Source: Tessaracoccus flavus (GTDB lineage: Bacteria; Actinomycetota; Actinomycetes; Propionibacteriales; Propionibacteriaceae). Taken from it: a stretch of 64,000 bases of DNA. The stretch lies in assembly GCF_001997295.1 (NCBI RefSeq), contig NZ_CP019605.1:1240001-1304000 (forward strand). Reading direction: 5' to 3'. This document shows, piece by piece, positions 16,483 through 24,996 of the stretch; position 1 is the stretch's first letter; the number at the start of each line of letters is the position of its first letter. The position numbers and the translations under genes are program-made. The notes beneath the pieces were generated by a model. It did not search any database. It was not told the DNA's origin and worked only from the letters and a program-made list of their open reading frames with translations.

Positions 16483-16845
16483 GTGAAGATGCGGCCGGGC
16501 GAACGCGGACTGAGCAACTCCGTGCAGGTGGCGGTGCTGCTGCCGTTCAGTTTCGCGGTCCTGCTCGCTGTGCTCCAGTGGGCGATGGTGTCCTGGGCGG
16601 AGGCGACGGCACTGTCCGCCGCACAGCACGGCGCGGCGGTCGCGGCCGCGCTGGACGGCAGCTCCGCTGCGGGAGAGGCCGCGGCGACGGGTGCGGCCCG
16701 GACGGCCGCGCTCCAGTCTGTCTCCGTCACCGTGGAGCGGGGCGGCGCCACCACCACGGCGACCGTCTCGGGCCGGGCGCTCGTCGTCGTCTGGCCGCGC
16801 GACGTGACGAGGACCGTGGTCGTGCCGACAGAGCGTCTCTCGTGA
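16483..16845 (+). CDS. TadE-like pseudopilin/envelope protein
   Basis: A 120-residue protein with a short basic N-terminus, then one hydrophobic helix (SVQVAVLLPFSFAVLLAVLQW) and an Ala-rich extracellular helix, ending in a beta-rich region. This is the TadE/minor pilin layout. GTG at 16483 is preferred because AGGA lies 7 nt upstream; a longer frame would overlap the pfp 5' region. The other tad genes (ATPase, membrane proteins, flp) are not adjacent, so this pair looks detached. Confidence 0.7.
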   Translation: MKMRPGERGLSNSVQVAVLLPFSFAVLLAVLQWAMVSWAEATALSAAQHGAAVAAALDGSSAAGEAAATGAARTAALQSVSVTVERGGATTTATVSGRALVVVWPRDVTRTVVVPTERLS

Positions 16846-17264
16846 GGTGGGACCAGAGGGGGCTCTCGGTCTCCGTCGAGGCCGCCGTCATCATTCCCGT
16901 GCTGCTGCTCTTCGTCGGCCTGGTGATCACGTCCGCGCGGGTTGCCATCGCCGAGCAACACGTGGGTGCGGCGGCTGCAGCGGGTGCGCGCGCGGCGTCG
17001 TTGGAGCGGACGGTTGGACCGGCCCGTGAAGCGGCCACCACGGCCGCGGGCCGTGTGCTGGCGCAGCACGGCACCCCCTGTCGACACACGGCCGTCGTCG
17101 TGGACTCCTCAGGGGTTGCCAGGGGACTCGGTGAACGGGCCGCGGTGGGGGTCACCGTCCAGTGCAGCGTCGATCTCTCTGACGTCTCACTGCCCGGTGT
17201 TCCGGGGACGATCACCGTAGCTGCCAGCCGCAACTCCCCGGTGGACCCGTTGCGCGGCCGATAG
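16842..17264 (+). CDS. TadE/TadG-like secreted protein
   Basis: A 140-residue protein with an N-terminal helix (VSVEAAVIIPVLLLFVGLVI), the glutamate at the +5 type position and an Ala-rich helix, then a Cys-containing extracellular portion (C in HGTPCRHTA and VQCSVDLS, possibly a disulfide). The GTG start overlaps the previous stop (GTGA). It is probably exported with its partner by a Tad system encoded elsewhere (inference). Confidence 0.7.
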   Translation: MRWDQRGLSVSVEAAVIIPVLLLFVGLVITSARVAIAEQHVGAAAAAGARAASLERTVGPAREAATTAAGRVLAQHGTPCRHTAVVVDSSGVARGLGERAAVGVTVQCSVDLSDVSLPGVPGTITVAASRNSPVDPLRGR

Positions 17265-17267
17265 GCT
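17262..17267 (+). promoter_or_regulatory. -10 box of a leaderless promoter (aldo/keto reductase)
   Basis: TAGGCT, 7 nt, ATG at 17275. Confidence 0.45.
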
Positions 17268-17274
17268 GTCAGAC

Positions 17275-18159
17275 ATGAATCTTCAGCGACGCATCGGACA
17301 GCACCAGGTATCTCCCATCGGACTCGGGGCCATGCCGTTGTCCATGGGCGGCAACCAGAAGCCGAGCGAGGAGCAGGCCATCGCCACCGTTCACGCGGCA
17401 CTGGATGCGGGCGTGACCCTCATCGACACCGCCGACATCTACGCACCGTCCTGGGACTCCATGGGGCACAACGAGCGCATTGTCGCCAAGGCGCTTCGGA
17501 GCTACGACGGTGACACGTCCCGCGTGCGCGTGGCGACGAAGGCGGGGATCACCCGGGGCGAGGGGGAGTCGTGGGGCAGGGACTCGTCACCGGAGTACCT
17601 ACGCCGGCGGTTGGAGGAAGCGCTCAGCACCCTGGGCGTCGATCGTCTCGATCTGTTCTACCTGCATCGCCCCGATCGTTCCCGTGTGTACTCGACCGTC
17701 ATGGAGACGTTCGGAACCTTAAAGGCGGAGGGCCTGATCTCAGAGATCGGAATCTCGAACGCCAACGTCGAGGAGATCCGGATCGCGATCGACGTGCTGG
17801 GGGAGGGGGAGCTCGCCGCGGTCCAGAACGAGTTCTCACCGAAGTTCAACCACACCAGCAAGCCGGAGCTCGACTTCTGCGCCGAGCACGGGATTGCCTT
17901 CCTGCCGTGGTCGCCGCTGGGCGGCACCGGCGGCGCGGCCAAGCAGCTCGACTCGAAGTACCCCGTCATCGCCCGGATCGCGGCTGAGCGCGGGGTCAGC
18001 CCCCAGCAGGTGACGCTCGCCTGGGAGCTGTCGCTGGGCAGCCACGTCATCCCGATCCCGGGCGCCTCCCGCCCCGAGTCGATCACCGATTCAGCCAAGG
18101 CCATGAGGCTCGAGCTATCGGACGAGGAGACGCAGGAGATCTCCGAGGCGGTGTTGTAG
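17275..18159 (+). CDS. Aldo/keto reductase
   Basis: A 294-residue NADPH-dependent (beta/alpha)8 oxidoreductase. Catalytic residues are visible: Asp in LIDTADIY, the adjacent Tyr, Lys in VATKAGI and His in LFYLHRPD. The C-terminal cofactor loop IPIPGASRPESI is conserved. The carbonyl substrate is unknown. The next gene starts immediately after its stop, so they are co-transcribed. Confidence 0.92.
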   Translation: MNLQRRIGQHQVSPIGLGAMPLSMGGNQKPSEEQAIATVHAALDAGVTLIDTADIYAPSWDSMGHNERIVAKALRSYDGDTSRVRVATKAGITRGEGESWGRDSSPEYLRRRLEEALSTLGVDRLDLFYLHRPDRSRVYSTVMETFGTLKAEGLISEIGISNANVEEIRIAIDVLGEGELAAVQNEFSPKFNHTSKPELDFCAEHGIAFLPWSPLGGTGGAAKQLDSKYPVIARIAAERGVSPQQVTLAWELSLGSHVIPIPGASRPESITDSAKAMRLELSDEETQEISEAVL

Positions 18160-18783
18160 ATGGCGCAGTACTTCGACGTCCACCCCGAGAATCCGCAGCC
18201 GCGGACGATGGCGCAGGCCGCGCGCCTGCTCGAGGAGGGGGGCCTCATCGCCTACCCGACCGACTCCTGCTTCGCGCTGGGCTGCCTCCTTGGCAACACT
18301 GAGGGGCTGAACCGGATCCGGCGTATCCGCCACCTCGACGACAAGCACCACTTCACGCTGGTCGTGGATTCCTTCGCGAAGCTGGGAGCCTACGTCGAGA
18401 TGGACAACTGGGTCTTCCGGGCCGTGAAGGCGGCCACCCCCGGTCCCTACACGTTCATTCTCAAAGCGTCTCGCGAAGTGCCGAAGGCGATGCAGCATCC
18501 GAAGAAACGAACGATCGGGGTCAGAATCCCCGATCACCGTACGACGCTGGCCCTCCTCGACGCCGTCGGCTCACCGCTGCTCTCGTCGACGCTGATTCTC
18601 CCTGACCACGATGACCAGCTCACCGACGGCTGGACCATCAAGGAGGCACTCGATCATCAGATCGACGCGGTCATCGATTCGGGCGACGCGGGCAGCGTGC
18701 CGACGACGGTCGTCGACCTGACGGGGGACGAGCCCGAGATCGTGCGGCTCGGTGCCGGGGACCCGGGGCCCTTCGAGGTCTAG
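18160..18783 (+). CDS. L-threonylcarbamoyladenylate synthase (Sua5/YciO/YrdC family)
   Basis: A 207-residue YrdC-domain protein. It has the KR..SxN-like core: AQAARLLEEGGLIAYPTDSCFALGC, RIRRIRHLDDKHHF, GPYTFILKASREVPK and TIGVRIPDH. YrdC/Sua5 makes threonylcarbamoyl-AMP for t6A37 modification of tRNA; this one is closer to the YciO subgroup, whose activity is weaker or debated. It lacks the extra Sua5 C-terminal domain. Confidence 0.88.
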   Translation: MAQYFDVHPENPQPRTMAQAARLLEEGGLIAYPTDSCFALGCLLGNTEGLNRIRRIRHLDDKHHFTLVVDSFAKLGAYVEMDNWVFRAVKAATPGPYTFILKASREVPKAMQHPKKRTIGVRIPDHRTTLALLDAVGSPLLSSTLILPDHDDQLTDGWTIKEALDHQIDAVIDSGDAGSVPTTVVDLTGDEPEIVRLGAGDPGPFEV

Positions 18784-18803
18784 GAGCTGGGTTCAGCACC
18801 CTC

Positions 18804-19058
18804 CTAGCGGAACATCACGATGTTGTTGAAGACCCACTGGTTGTCCTGCGCGAAGTCGTAGCCCCCGGTGGGTCGGGGCTCCGCTGAATAGACGGTGGTC
18901 AGGCGGTAGGAGCGGCAGGCGTTGGCGCCGGTGGCGGGGGTGTCGCACTCGGTCCTCCACCGGGCACCGTCCGCCCCAGTCCACGCTCCCGCGAACCCGA
19001 GCGGGTTCGCGGACCACTGCGATCGCGCCATGCATGGCAGGTTGGTGCGCAAGGCCAT
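18804..19058 (-). pseudogene. Remnant of the secreted WRTxC domain (second half only)
   Basis: The frame from 19058 to the stop at 18804 encodes the C-terminal half of the domain found intact at 61.7-62.07 kb: RSQWSANPLG, GARWRTECDTPATG, ACRSYRLTTVY and QWVFNNIVMF. The corresponding WAFNNLTYLP segment is damaged (MALRTNLPCM), and there is no signal peptide or first half upstream. It lies beyond the DUF937 terminator. I read it as a decayed duplicate. Confidence 0.7.
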
Positions 19059-19069
19059 TGCGCGCGCAC

Positions 19070-19100
19070 GGCGCCACCGTCCGCGAAGGACGGTGGCGCC
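19070..19100. terminator. Strong hairpin downstream of the DUF937 gene
   Basis: GGCGCCACCGTCC/GGACGGTGGCGCC is a perfect 13-bp stem with loop GCGAA, starting 12 bp after the DUF937 stop on the minus strand. There is no U-tract. Confidence 0.75.
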
Positions 19101-19111
19101 GCCTGCAACGG

Positions 19112-19807
19112 TCAGCGGCGTCCGCCGCCGAGGAGTCCGCCGAGGATCTGACCCAGGACACCGCCGCCGAGCGGGTTGTCGGCGGCCTGTTGGTCCTGGC
19201 GGGGTTGGGCTCGCGGCGCGTCCGGCTCTGGCATCCGCATCTGGGGCTCAGCGCCCCCCTGATCGCTGAAGTCGGGCGTGCGGAACTTCGGCTGCTGAGC
19301 CCGGGGCGCCTGCTGCTGGGGCGCGGCCTGCCCGCCGCCCAGGATCTGGCCCAGGATGTCGCCCAGACCGCCACCACCGGGAGCCTGCTGCGTCTGGGAC
19401 TGTGCCTCATCTCGTCCCATGAGCTTGCCGGCCAGCCATGACATCACGATGGGGGCCAGGATGGGCAGGAGCTTCTGAATGAGCGCGTTCCCGCCGCCGA
19501 GTCCTCCCAGCTGGTTGATGACCTGGTCCTCGTTGGATCCGAAGATGTGGTGCGTGATCTTGCGGCCATCCTCGGGGTCGACCCTGCCGAGGTCGACGCC
19601 ACCCTGCACCAGGCTGGGGTCGTGCTGGCTGAGCGCACTGCGCAGTGATGCCTCACCCGCCGGGTCCTGGGCGTTCGCGCCCATTCCCATGAGGAGGGTG
19701 GGCAGGGCGTTGCGCACGGCGCTTTCGACCTCCGCCGGGCTTTCGCCCACCCGAGAGGCGAGCTGATCGATCGGAAGGCTGTTGAGGAGTTCGTTGTAGT
19801 CGTACAC
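19112..19807 (-). CDS. DUF937-domain protein
   Basis: A 231-residue protein of the YidB-like DUF937 family. The N-terminal helical domain starts YDYNELLNSLPIDQLASRVG and ALPTLLMGMGANA, and is followed by HHIFGSNEDQVI. The C-terminal half is low-complexity (Gln/Pro/Gly-rich) with two LGQILGG repeats. Function unknown. GTG at 19807 is selected because an AAGGAG sequence lies about 10 nt upstream. Confidence 0.82.
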   Translation of the reverse strand: MYDYNELLNSLPIDQLASRVGESPAEVESAVRNALPTLLMGMGANAQDPAGEASLRSALSQHDPSLVQGGVDLGRVDPEDGRKITHHIFGSNEDQVINQLGGLGGGNALIQKLLPILAPIVMSWLAGKLMGRDEAQSQTQQAPGGGGLGDILGQILGGGQAAPQQQAPRAQQPKFRTPDFSDQGGAEPQMRMPEPDAPRAQPRQDQQAADNPLGGGVLGQILGGLLGGGRR

Positions 19808-19916
19808 CTGTGGATCGCTCCTTCGTTGAGGTGGCACCGGGCGGTGCCCACCTAGTCAAGCTACCCAACCGCGGCCTCTCGCGTGCGGAAACACCACTCA
19901 GGGAAGCCCGGTCGGG

Positions 19917-20648
19917 TCAGGCGGGGCCGGCGAGCTCATGGACGCGGAAGAGCGCCGCGAACTCCACGCCCATCGCCTCACCCTGGGCGCTCAAGCCTTC
20001 AGTGAGGAACTGCTCCGGGGCGGGATGGCCGGGGAGGTCGGCGAGGTAGGCCTCGTGGGCAGTCAGCGAGGCGATCCCGGCGTCCACGTCCTCCCGCGTC
20101 AGGACGACGCCATGGCTGGGGTTGGGATCGCCGAAGACGAGGAAGCGGCGGGTTCCCCACTTCTCCAGGCCCTCCTCGGCCAGCTCGGGGAAGACCCACG
20201 TGTTGTCGGCATCCCGACACGCGTCGAGGGCGACCAGGCCCGCCACCCGGTGGTCGGCCTGGTTGAGGCCCCACCCCACCTCGACGTCGAAGGCTGACGT
20301 GGCGACGGTGTCCGGCCGGAACTCGCGGATGCGGCGGGCGACGTCCCTGCGGAGCGCGAGGGAGTATTCCAGGACGCCGTCGGGGTGGTCGAGGATGGTC
20401 AGGTCGTCGACGCCCACGCGTCGGCAGGCCTCACGCTGCTCCGCCGCGCGCAGGGGGCCCACCTCGGCCGGAGGTCGCTGCATGCCGGCCTCGCCGGATG
20501 TGAGGAGGAGGTACGCCACCGTCGCGCCGCGTGCTACCCACTTGTGAACGCAGGCGGACATGCCGTACTCGACGTCGTCGGGATGGGCGACGACGATGAG
20601 GATGCGCTGGAACTGGTCGTCGGAGAGGGGCTGGATGTCTGGGGCCAT
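19917..20648 (-). CDS. PIG-L (LmbE)-family deacetylase
   Basis: A 243-residue zinc deacetylase fold. The metal motif is AHPDDVEYGMSA (His and Asp-Asp), with NQADHRVAGLVAL supplying the third ligand and DNTWVFPEL further on. Related enzymes deacetylate GlcNAc-type substrates (MshB, Mca) in mycothiol metabolism; the substrate here is not certain. A TAGGCT box lies 5 nt before the ATG. It is followed closely upstream by an amidohydrolase on the same strand. Confidence 0.85.
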   Translation of the reverse strand: MAPDIQPLSDDQFQRILIVVAHPDDVEYGMSACVHKWVARGATVAYLLLTSGEAGMQRPPAEVGPLRAAEQREACRRVGVDDLTILDHPDGVLEYSLALRRDVARRIREFRPDTVATSAFDVEVGWGLNQADHRVAGLVALDACRDADNTWVFPELAEEGLEKWGTRRFLVFGDPNPSHGVVLTREDVDAGIASLTAHEAYLADLPGHPAPEQFLTEGLSAQGEAMGVEFAALFRVHELAGPA

Positions 20649-20656
20649 GCCTCAGC

Positions 20657-22087
20657 CTAGTTCGCGAACGTGATCGCCCCGTCGAGAATCGTGGCCATGA
20701 CCTGGACGGCACCGAATCGTCCCTCCGCCAGAGCTTCGGTGGGAGCGTCGACCAGGATCAGGTCGGCCGGCTGACCGACCGCCAGCGACGAGCGGACGCT
20801 CGCCAGGATGGCCTCGCCCGGGGTGATCGACTGTTCCGGGTGATGGGTGCGGTTGACCGCGGCGTCCATGGCCAGCCACGGATCGAGTGGGGCGACGGGC
20901 GCGTCGGACCCGAACCGCAGCGTCGCGCCGGCGTCGAGGAGGGACCGCAACGGGAACGCCTGCCCGCCTGCGCCGGGCCAGATGTCGTCGAGCGACCCAG
21001 CGTCGTCGAGCAGGTGGGCCGGCTGTGCGCTCGCCGCGACGCCGAGGTGCGCGAACCGGGAGATGTTCGCCGGGGTGACGAACTGGGCGTGCTCCACGCT
21101 GCCTCGGGCACCCGTGGCCGCAAAGGCGTCGAGGACGCGGGTGACGGCGAGGTCGCCGATGGCGTGGACGGCCACGTCAAGGCCGTGGCCGGCCGCGACG
21201 CCCAACAGTCGCTCCAGCTCGCTCTGGTCATAGTTGGCCTGTCCGTGCGGCAGGTGGGGCAGGGGGTCGGGGTACTCGTCGGTGCAGAGCGCCGTCCGGG
21301 AGTGGAGGGAGCCGTCGGCGATGATCTTCAGCGGGCCGACCCACACCCTCTCCGCGATCCGGTCACCGCTCCGCAGGCCGGAGGTGACGGCGCGATCGAG
21401 GTCGTCCGGGTAGATCGCCGCCAGCACCTTGAGGGGTGGGGGAGTGGCGGCGCGGCGCCGCCAGGCACCGATGGTCCACCCCATCTGCATGTCGACGACG
21501 CCCACCACGCCGCGCCGTGCCGCGGCGAGGGACACGCTCCGAACGGCCTCGTCGATGTGGTCCGCCGCCGCGTCCATGAGCTGCACCTGGGCAGCGAAAG
21601 CCTCGTGCTCGACAAGGAACCCGCTCGGGTGGCCCGCAAACCCTGCCAGCGCCAGACCGGCGGTGTTGGCCCAGAAAGAGTGCGCGTCGCCCGAGATCAA
21701 GGCGATGGGTTGGCTCGTCACGGCGTCGAGGAGCGACGCCGACGGCGGGTCGCCCCAGCCCCCCGCGCGGAACCCGAACCCGAGGAGAATCTCACCCGGC
21801 CGTCGGGCGGCCTCGCGTTCCAGGATGGCGACGGTGGCCTCTGCGCTGTCCGTCCCCGACACGTCGATAGCCGAGGCCACCATCGCGTGGTGCGCGAGGT
21901 GCACGTGGGCATCCCAGAGTCCCGGCAGAATCGTGGCGCCGTCGGCGTCGAGGACTCGACCGGCCACCTGCCCTCCCGACGGGCGGATCGCTGCGATCAC
22001 CCCGTCACACACTTCGACGTCGATGAGATCCGAGCCGGTAGCGTAGAGGTCTCGAGGGGTCCGGGCCCTCGTCACCGTGAGCTTCAT
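20657..22087 (-). CDS. YtcJ-like amidohydrolase
   Basis: A 476-residue metal-dependent hydrolase. The HxH motif is in GLWDAHVHLAHH, with later metal ligands in DVAVHAIGD and VEHAQFV and the final Asp in RFGSDAPVAPLDP. YtcJ-type proteins hydrolyse amide or formamide bonds; the substrate is unknown. The stop is 8 bp from the PIG-L start, suggesting an operon with the deacetylase. Confidence 0.88.
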   Translation of the reverse strand: MKLTVTRARTPRDLYATGSDLIDVEVCDGVIAAIRPSGGQVAGRVLDADGATILPGLWDAHVHLAHHAMVASAIDVSGTDSAEATVAILEREAARRPGEILLGFGFRAGGWGDPPSASLLDAVTSQPIALISGDAHSFWANTAGLALAGFAGHPSGFLVEHEAFAAQVQLMDAAADHIDEAVRSVSLAAARRGVVGVVDMQMGWTIGAWRRRAATPPPLKVLAAIYPDDLDRAVTSGLRSGDRIAERVWVGPLKIIADGSLHSRTALCTDEYPDPLPHLPHGQANYDQSELERLLGVAAGHGLDVAVHAIGDLAVTRVLDAFAATGARGSVEHAQFVTPANISRFAHLGVAASAQPAHLLDDAGSLDDIWPGAGGQAFPLRSLLDAGATLRFGSDAPVAPLDPWLAMDAAVNRTHHPEQSITPGEAILASVRSSLAVGQPADLILVDAPTEALAEGRFGAVQVMATILDGAITFAN

Positions 22088-22123
22088 AGCTGGGAGTCTG
22101 ACCCATCAAGGAGGGAAGTGGCA

Positions 22124-22636
22124 ATGCTGTTCACCATCGGGCACTCCACCCACACGCTGGAGGAGTTCGTCGCTCTGCTGCGACAGCACGCTGTGGACCT
22201 GCTGGTGGACATTCGCACAGTGCCACGCTCGCGGACCAATCCCCAGTACAACCTCGATTCGCTCCCCGGTTCGCTGGCCGCTCAGGGGATCGGGCACGAG
22301 TACCTGGCGTCGCTCGGAGGGCTCCGCAAGGGCGTACCCGACTCGCCGAACGGTGCCTGGCGCAACAAGTCCTTCAAGGCCTACGCCGACCACATGCTGA
22401 GCGCCGAGTTCGCCGAGGGCATCGAAGAGTTGACCGCCCGCACGCAGCAGCACACGGTCGCGATCATGTGCGCGGAGGCCGTGTGGTGGCGCTGCCACCG
22501 CTCGCTCGTGGCTGAGGCCATGCTGGTGCGCGGGCACGAGGTCAGTCACATCATGCCCGACGGCCGCGCAACCCCCGCAACGCTCCGTGACTTCGCCGTC
22601 GTGGACGGGACGACGATCACCTATCCGGAGACCTGA
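22124..22636 (+). CDS. DUF488-family protein
   Basis: A 170-residue DUF488 protein beginning MLFTIGHSTHTLEEF. It has the conserved VDIRTVPRSRTNPQYN and the Cys-containing IMCAEAVWWRCHRSL motif. The function of this family is not established. ATG at 22124 is preferred over GTG at 22118 because AAGGAGG lies 9 nt upstream of the ATG. It is divergent from the amidohydrolase. Confidence 0.9.
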   Translation: MLFTIGHSTHTLEEFVALLRQHAVDLLVDIRTVPRSRTNPQYNLDSLPGSLAAQGIGHEYLASLGGLRKGVPDSPNGAWRNKSFKAYADHMLSAEFAEGIEELTARTQQHTVAIMCAEAVWWRCHRSLVAEAMLVRGHEVSHIMPDGRATPATLRDFAVVDGTTITYPET

Positions 22637-22837
22637 TCAGGCGTTGTCGCGCGGGTCCTCGCCCTCGACGCGGCCGCCCACCTGGATCTCGTCGTCCGGG
22701 CCCGGGGACTCGACGGGGTCGCCCGGCTCGCGCGTGTCGGGGGCGTGGTCGTCCTCGACCTGCGGGGTGCGGCCCGTGACCTCCTCGACGAGGTTCTGCT
22801 CGGTGACTCCGGCGTTGATGGGGAACAGATCGCTCAT
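22637..22837 (-). CDS. Small acidic protein, unknown function (distal of a pair)
   Basis: A 66-residue, strongly acidic protein rich in Asp/Glu/Pro/Gly (for example PQVEDDHAPDTREPGD). No domain is recognised and it is likely disordered. The ATG is 1 nt after the stop of the upstream small gene (TGACATG), so translation is coupled. It ends immediately against the DUF488 stop on the other strand. Confidence 0.6.
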   Translation of the reverse strand: MSDLFPINAGVTEQNLVEEVTGRTPQVEDDHAPDTREPGDPVESPGPDDEIQVGGRVEGEDPRDNA

Positions 22838-22838
22838 G

Positions 22839-23039
22839 TCAGAGTTCCTCGTCCGGGTCGGCGATCGCGCGGTCCGTGGGGTGTTCGCTGCCGGGGCCGG
22901 GGGAGTAGTCCCGCGGCTCACCCTGGGCCTCGTGCCCGGCGTCGACGGCCGGGGGGATCTGTTCGTTCTGGCCGGGGCCGCTTCCATCCGCGTCTCCGCG
23001 GGGAGTCATGCGCGCGGTCTCTGAAATCTCGCCTGACAT
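22839..23039 (-). CDS. Small acidic protein, unknown function (proximal of a pair)
   Basis: A 66-residue acidic low-complexity protein (GQNEQIPPAVDAGHEAQGEP), the same length as its downstream partner but not obviously homologous. ATG at 23039 follows a GAAAGG site; an ATG ten codons earlier is possible. It lies 45 bp downstream of the DksA-like gene and may share its transcript. Confidence 0.55.
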   Translation of the reverse strand: MSGEISETARMTPRGDADGSGPGQNEQIPPAVDAGHEAQGEPRDYSPGPGSEHPTDRAIADPDEEL

Positions 23040-23084
23040 GGTGCTCGCCTTTCTCTCGGTGTTGACCATCCTAGGTGGGATGGG

Positions 23085-23417
23085 TCATCGTGCGTGGCGA
23101 ATGCAGGTCAGCGACCACGGCCTCGCCTCGAGGCGGCCCTCCCCGATCGGCTCCCCGCACACATCGCAGGTGCCCCAGGTGCCGGCCGCCACCTTGGCGC
23201 GTGCCTTCTCGACCTGGTCGAGCAGATGGGAAGCGTTCTGGGCCATCGACGCGTCGCCCATCTGCTGGATGGCCTGCGTGGTGCCATCGCCGATCCTCTT
23301 GCCGAAGCCGATGACGCTGTCGGCGTCCACCGGCGCTGTGAGCTCGCCCAGCCGAGCCCTCAGCTCCGCGGACTTCTCGTCCAGCCGGGCCAGAATCTCC
23401 TCGTCGTCTGCGTCCAT
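23085..23417 (-). CDS. DksA/TraR-type zinc-finger protein
   Basis: A 110-residue protein with a long N-terminal coiled coil (residues about 1-80) and a C-terminal finger, CDVCGEPIGEGRLEARPWSLTCIRHAR's core. It has CxxC then a single Cys, and the fourth ligand position is His rather than Cys (CIRH). TraR/DksA proteins insert the coiled coil into the RNA polymerase secondary channel; actinobacterial members of this type are mostly uncharacterised. It is divergent from the DNA ligase gene. Confidence 0.82.
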   Translation of the reverse strand: MDADDEEILARLDEKSAELRARLGELTAPVDADSVIGFGKRIGDGTTQAIQQMGDASMAQNASHLLDQVEKARAKVAAGTWGTCDVCGEPIGEGRLEARPWSLTCIRHAR

Positions 23418-23465
23418 CTCCACAGTCTCGCTCAGGAGACGGCGACGAGGGGCACAATCGTGACC

Positions 23466-24986
23466 ATGCAGTTGAAGACCCTGGTGGACGCGGTCGCCGA
23501 GGTGGCCAGCACCCGGTCGCGCACGGCGAAGATCGAGCTGCTCGCGAGTTTCCTGCGTCAGGTGGAGCCTGAGGATCTGCGCACAGCCATCGGGTTGCTC
23601 GTGGGCAAGCCGCCGCAGGGACGGCTGGGCGTCGGTGCCAGGGGCCTGCAGGCCCACCGGCAACGGGCGGCCGATCGGCCCACGCTGGGTCTCGGGGACG
23701 TCGGTGAGGCGTTCGATACCCTGGCCGAGGCCTCGGGGCCAGGGTCGACCGCCGTGCGCGCCTCGACGCTGGCTGGCCTCATGGCCTCGGCCACCCGTAG
23801 CGAGCAGGACCATCTCGCGCGCGTCATCCTGGGCGACGTTCGAAGCGGCGCTCTGGAGGGAATCCTCACCGACGCCGTGGCCGCCGCCGCTGGGCAGCCC
23901 AAGGAGCTGGTGCGACGCGCGGCGATGCTCACCGGTGATCTGGCAGAGACCGCGCGAAGGGCGATGGCGGGGGACGACCTGCAACGCATCGGGCTGACGC
24001 CGGGCGTGCCGGTCCTCCCGATGCTCGCCTCGACGGCTGCGACGGCCGCGGAGGCCATCGCAGCCACCGGCCGTTCCTCGGTCGAGCACAAGCTGGACGG
24101 GGCCCGCCTGCAGGTGCACCGCACCGGGGACGAGGTGTGGGCCTACACGCGAAGCCTCGCCGACATCACCGCCCGAGTTCCAGAGGTGGTGGCGACCGTG
24201 GCGGCTTTTCCGGGCGGGGATCTCATCCTTGACGGCGAGACGCTTACCCTGGACGAGGATGGCAGCGCGCGGCCCTTTCAGGAGTCCATGAGCCGACTGA
24301 GCAGTCACGGCGGCGAGGGCAGCCTCGCGGTGTGGTTCTTCGATGTGCTGCACGCCGAGGGGCGGACCCTCATCGACGAGCCGCTCGAAACGCGGCGGGC
24401 CGTTCTGGCGAGGATCGTCGGGGACCGCCTCATCCGCGGCGCCGAGACCTCCGTCCCCGGCGAGGCGCAGCGCGTTCTCGATGATGCCTTGGCCGCGGGG
24501 CAGGAGGGGATCGTCGTCAAGTCGCTCGACGCCCCTTACGCGGCGGGACGCAGGGGCAACAACTGGGTGAAGGTCAAGCCCGTCTACACCTACGACCTGG
24601 TGGTGCTCGGGATCGAATGGGGATCGGGTCGGCGCGCCGGGACCCTGTCGAACATCCACCTGGGCGCCAGGGATCCCGAAGGACGGTTCGGGGAGCCTGG
24701 CGGCTTCGTCATGGTCGGCAAGACCTTCAAGGGCATGACTGACGAGATTCTGCGCTGGCAGACCGAGCATTTCGCCGCCCTCGAGACCGGCCGCACCGAG
24801 TGGGGCATCACGGTGGCCCCGACCACCGTGGTGGAGATCGCCATCGACGGCGTCCAGCGTTCGAGCCGCTACCCAGGGGGAGTGGCGCTGCGGTTCGCGC
24901 GGGTGAAGCGCTACCGCACCGGTGCCGACGAGAAGGCCCCCGCCGAGGCCGACACCATCGACACCCTGAGGGCGCTGCTCCGGTGA
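23466..24986 (+). CDS. ligB: ATP-dependent DNA ligase (LigB type)
   Basis: A 506-residue ligase. It has an N-terminal DNA-binding domain (residues about 1-180), the adenylation motif EHKLDGARLQVHR with nucleophile K209 (motif I), motif III LILDGETL, motif IV EGIVVKSLDAPY and motif V WVKVKP, then an OB-fold. It resembles mycobacterial LigB, non-essential beside NAD-dependent LigA. No ribosome site is evident; CACAAT lies 7 nt upstream. Confidence 0.95.
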   Translation: MQLKTLVDAVAEVASTRSRTAKIELLASFLRQVEPEDLRTAIGLLVGKPPQGRLGVGARGLQAHRQRAADRPTLGLGDVGEAFDTLAEASGPGSTAVRASTLAGLMASATRSEQDHLARVILGDVRSGALEGILTDAVAAAAGQPKELVRRAAMLTGDLAETARRAMAGDDLQRIGLTPGVPVLPMLASTAATAAEAIAATGRSSVEHKLDGARLQVHRTGDEVWAYTRSLADITARVPEVVATVAAFPGGDLILDGETLTLDEDGSARPFQESMSRLSSHGGEGSLAVWFFDVLHAEGRTLIDEPLETRRAVLARIVGDRLIRGAETSVPGEAQRVLDDALAAGQEGIVVKSLDAPYAAGRRGNNWVKVKPVYTYDLVVLGIEWGSGRRAGTLSNIHLGARDPEGRFGEPGGFVMVGKTFKGMTDEILRWQTEHFAALETGRTEWGITVAPTTVVEIAIDGVQRSSRYPGGVALRFARVKRYRTGADEKAPAEADTIDTLRALLR

Positions 24987-24996
24987 CCCAGGCGGG

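Noticed and set aside
20840..22123. N-terminal extension of the DUF488 frame across the amidohydrolase
   Set aside because: The DUF488 fold starts at MLFTIGHS with a ribosome site at 22109-22115; the extension is antisense to a real gene.
23085..24770. 561-codon minus-strand frame across the ligase
   Set aside because: Only its last 110 codons (DksA-like) are real; the rest is antisense to ligB.
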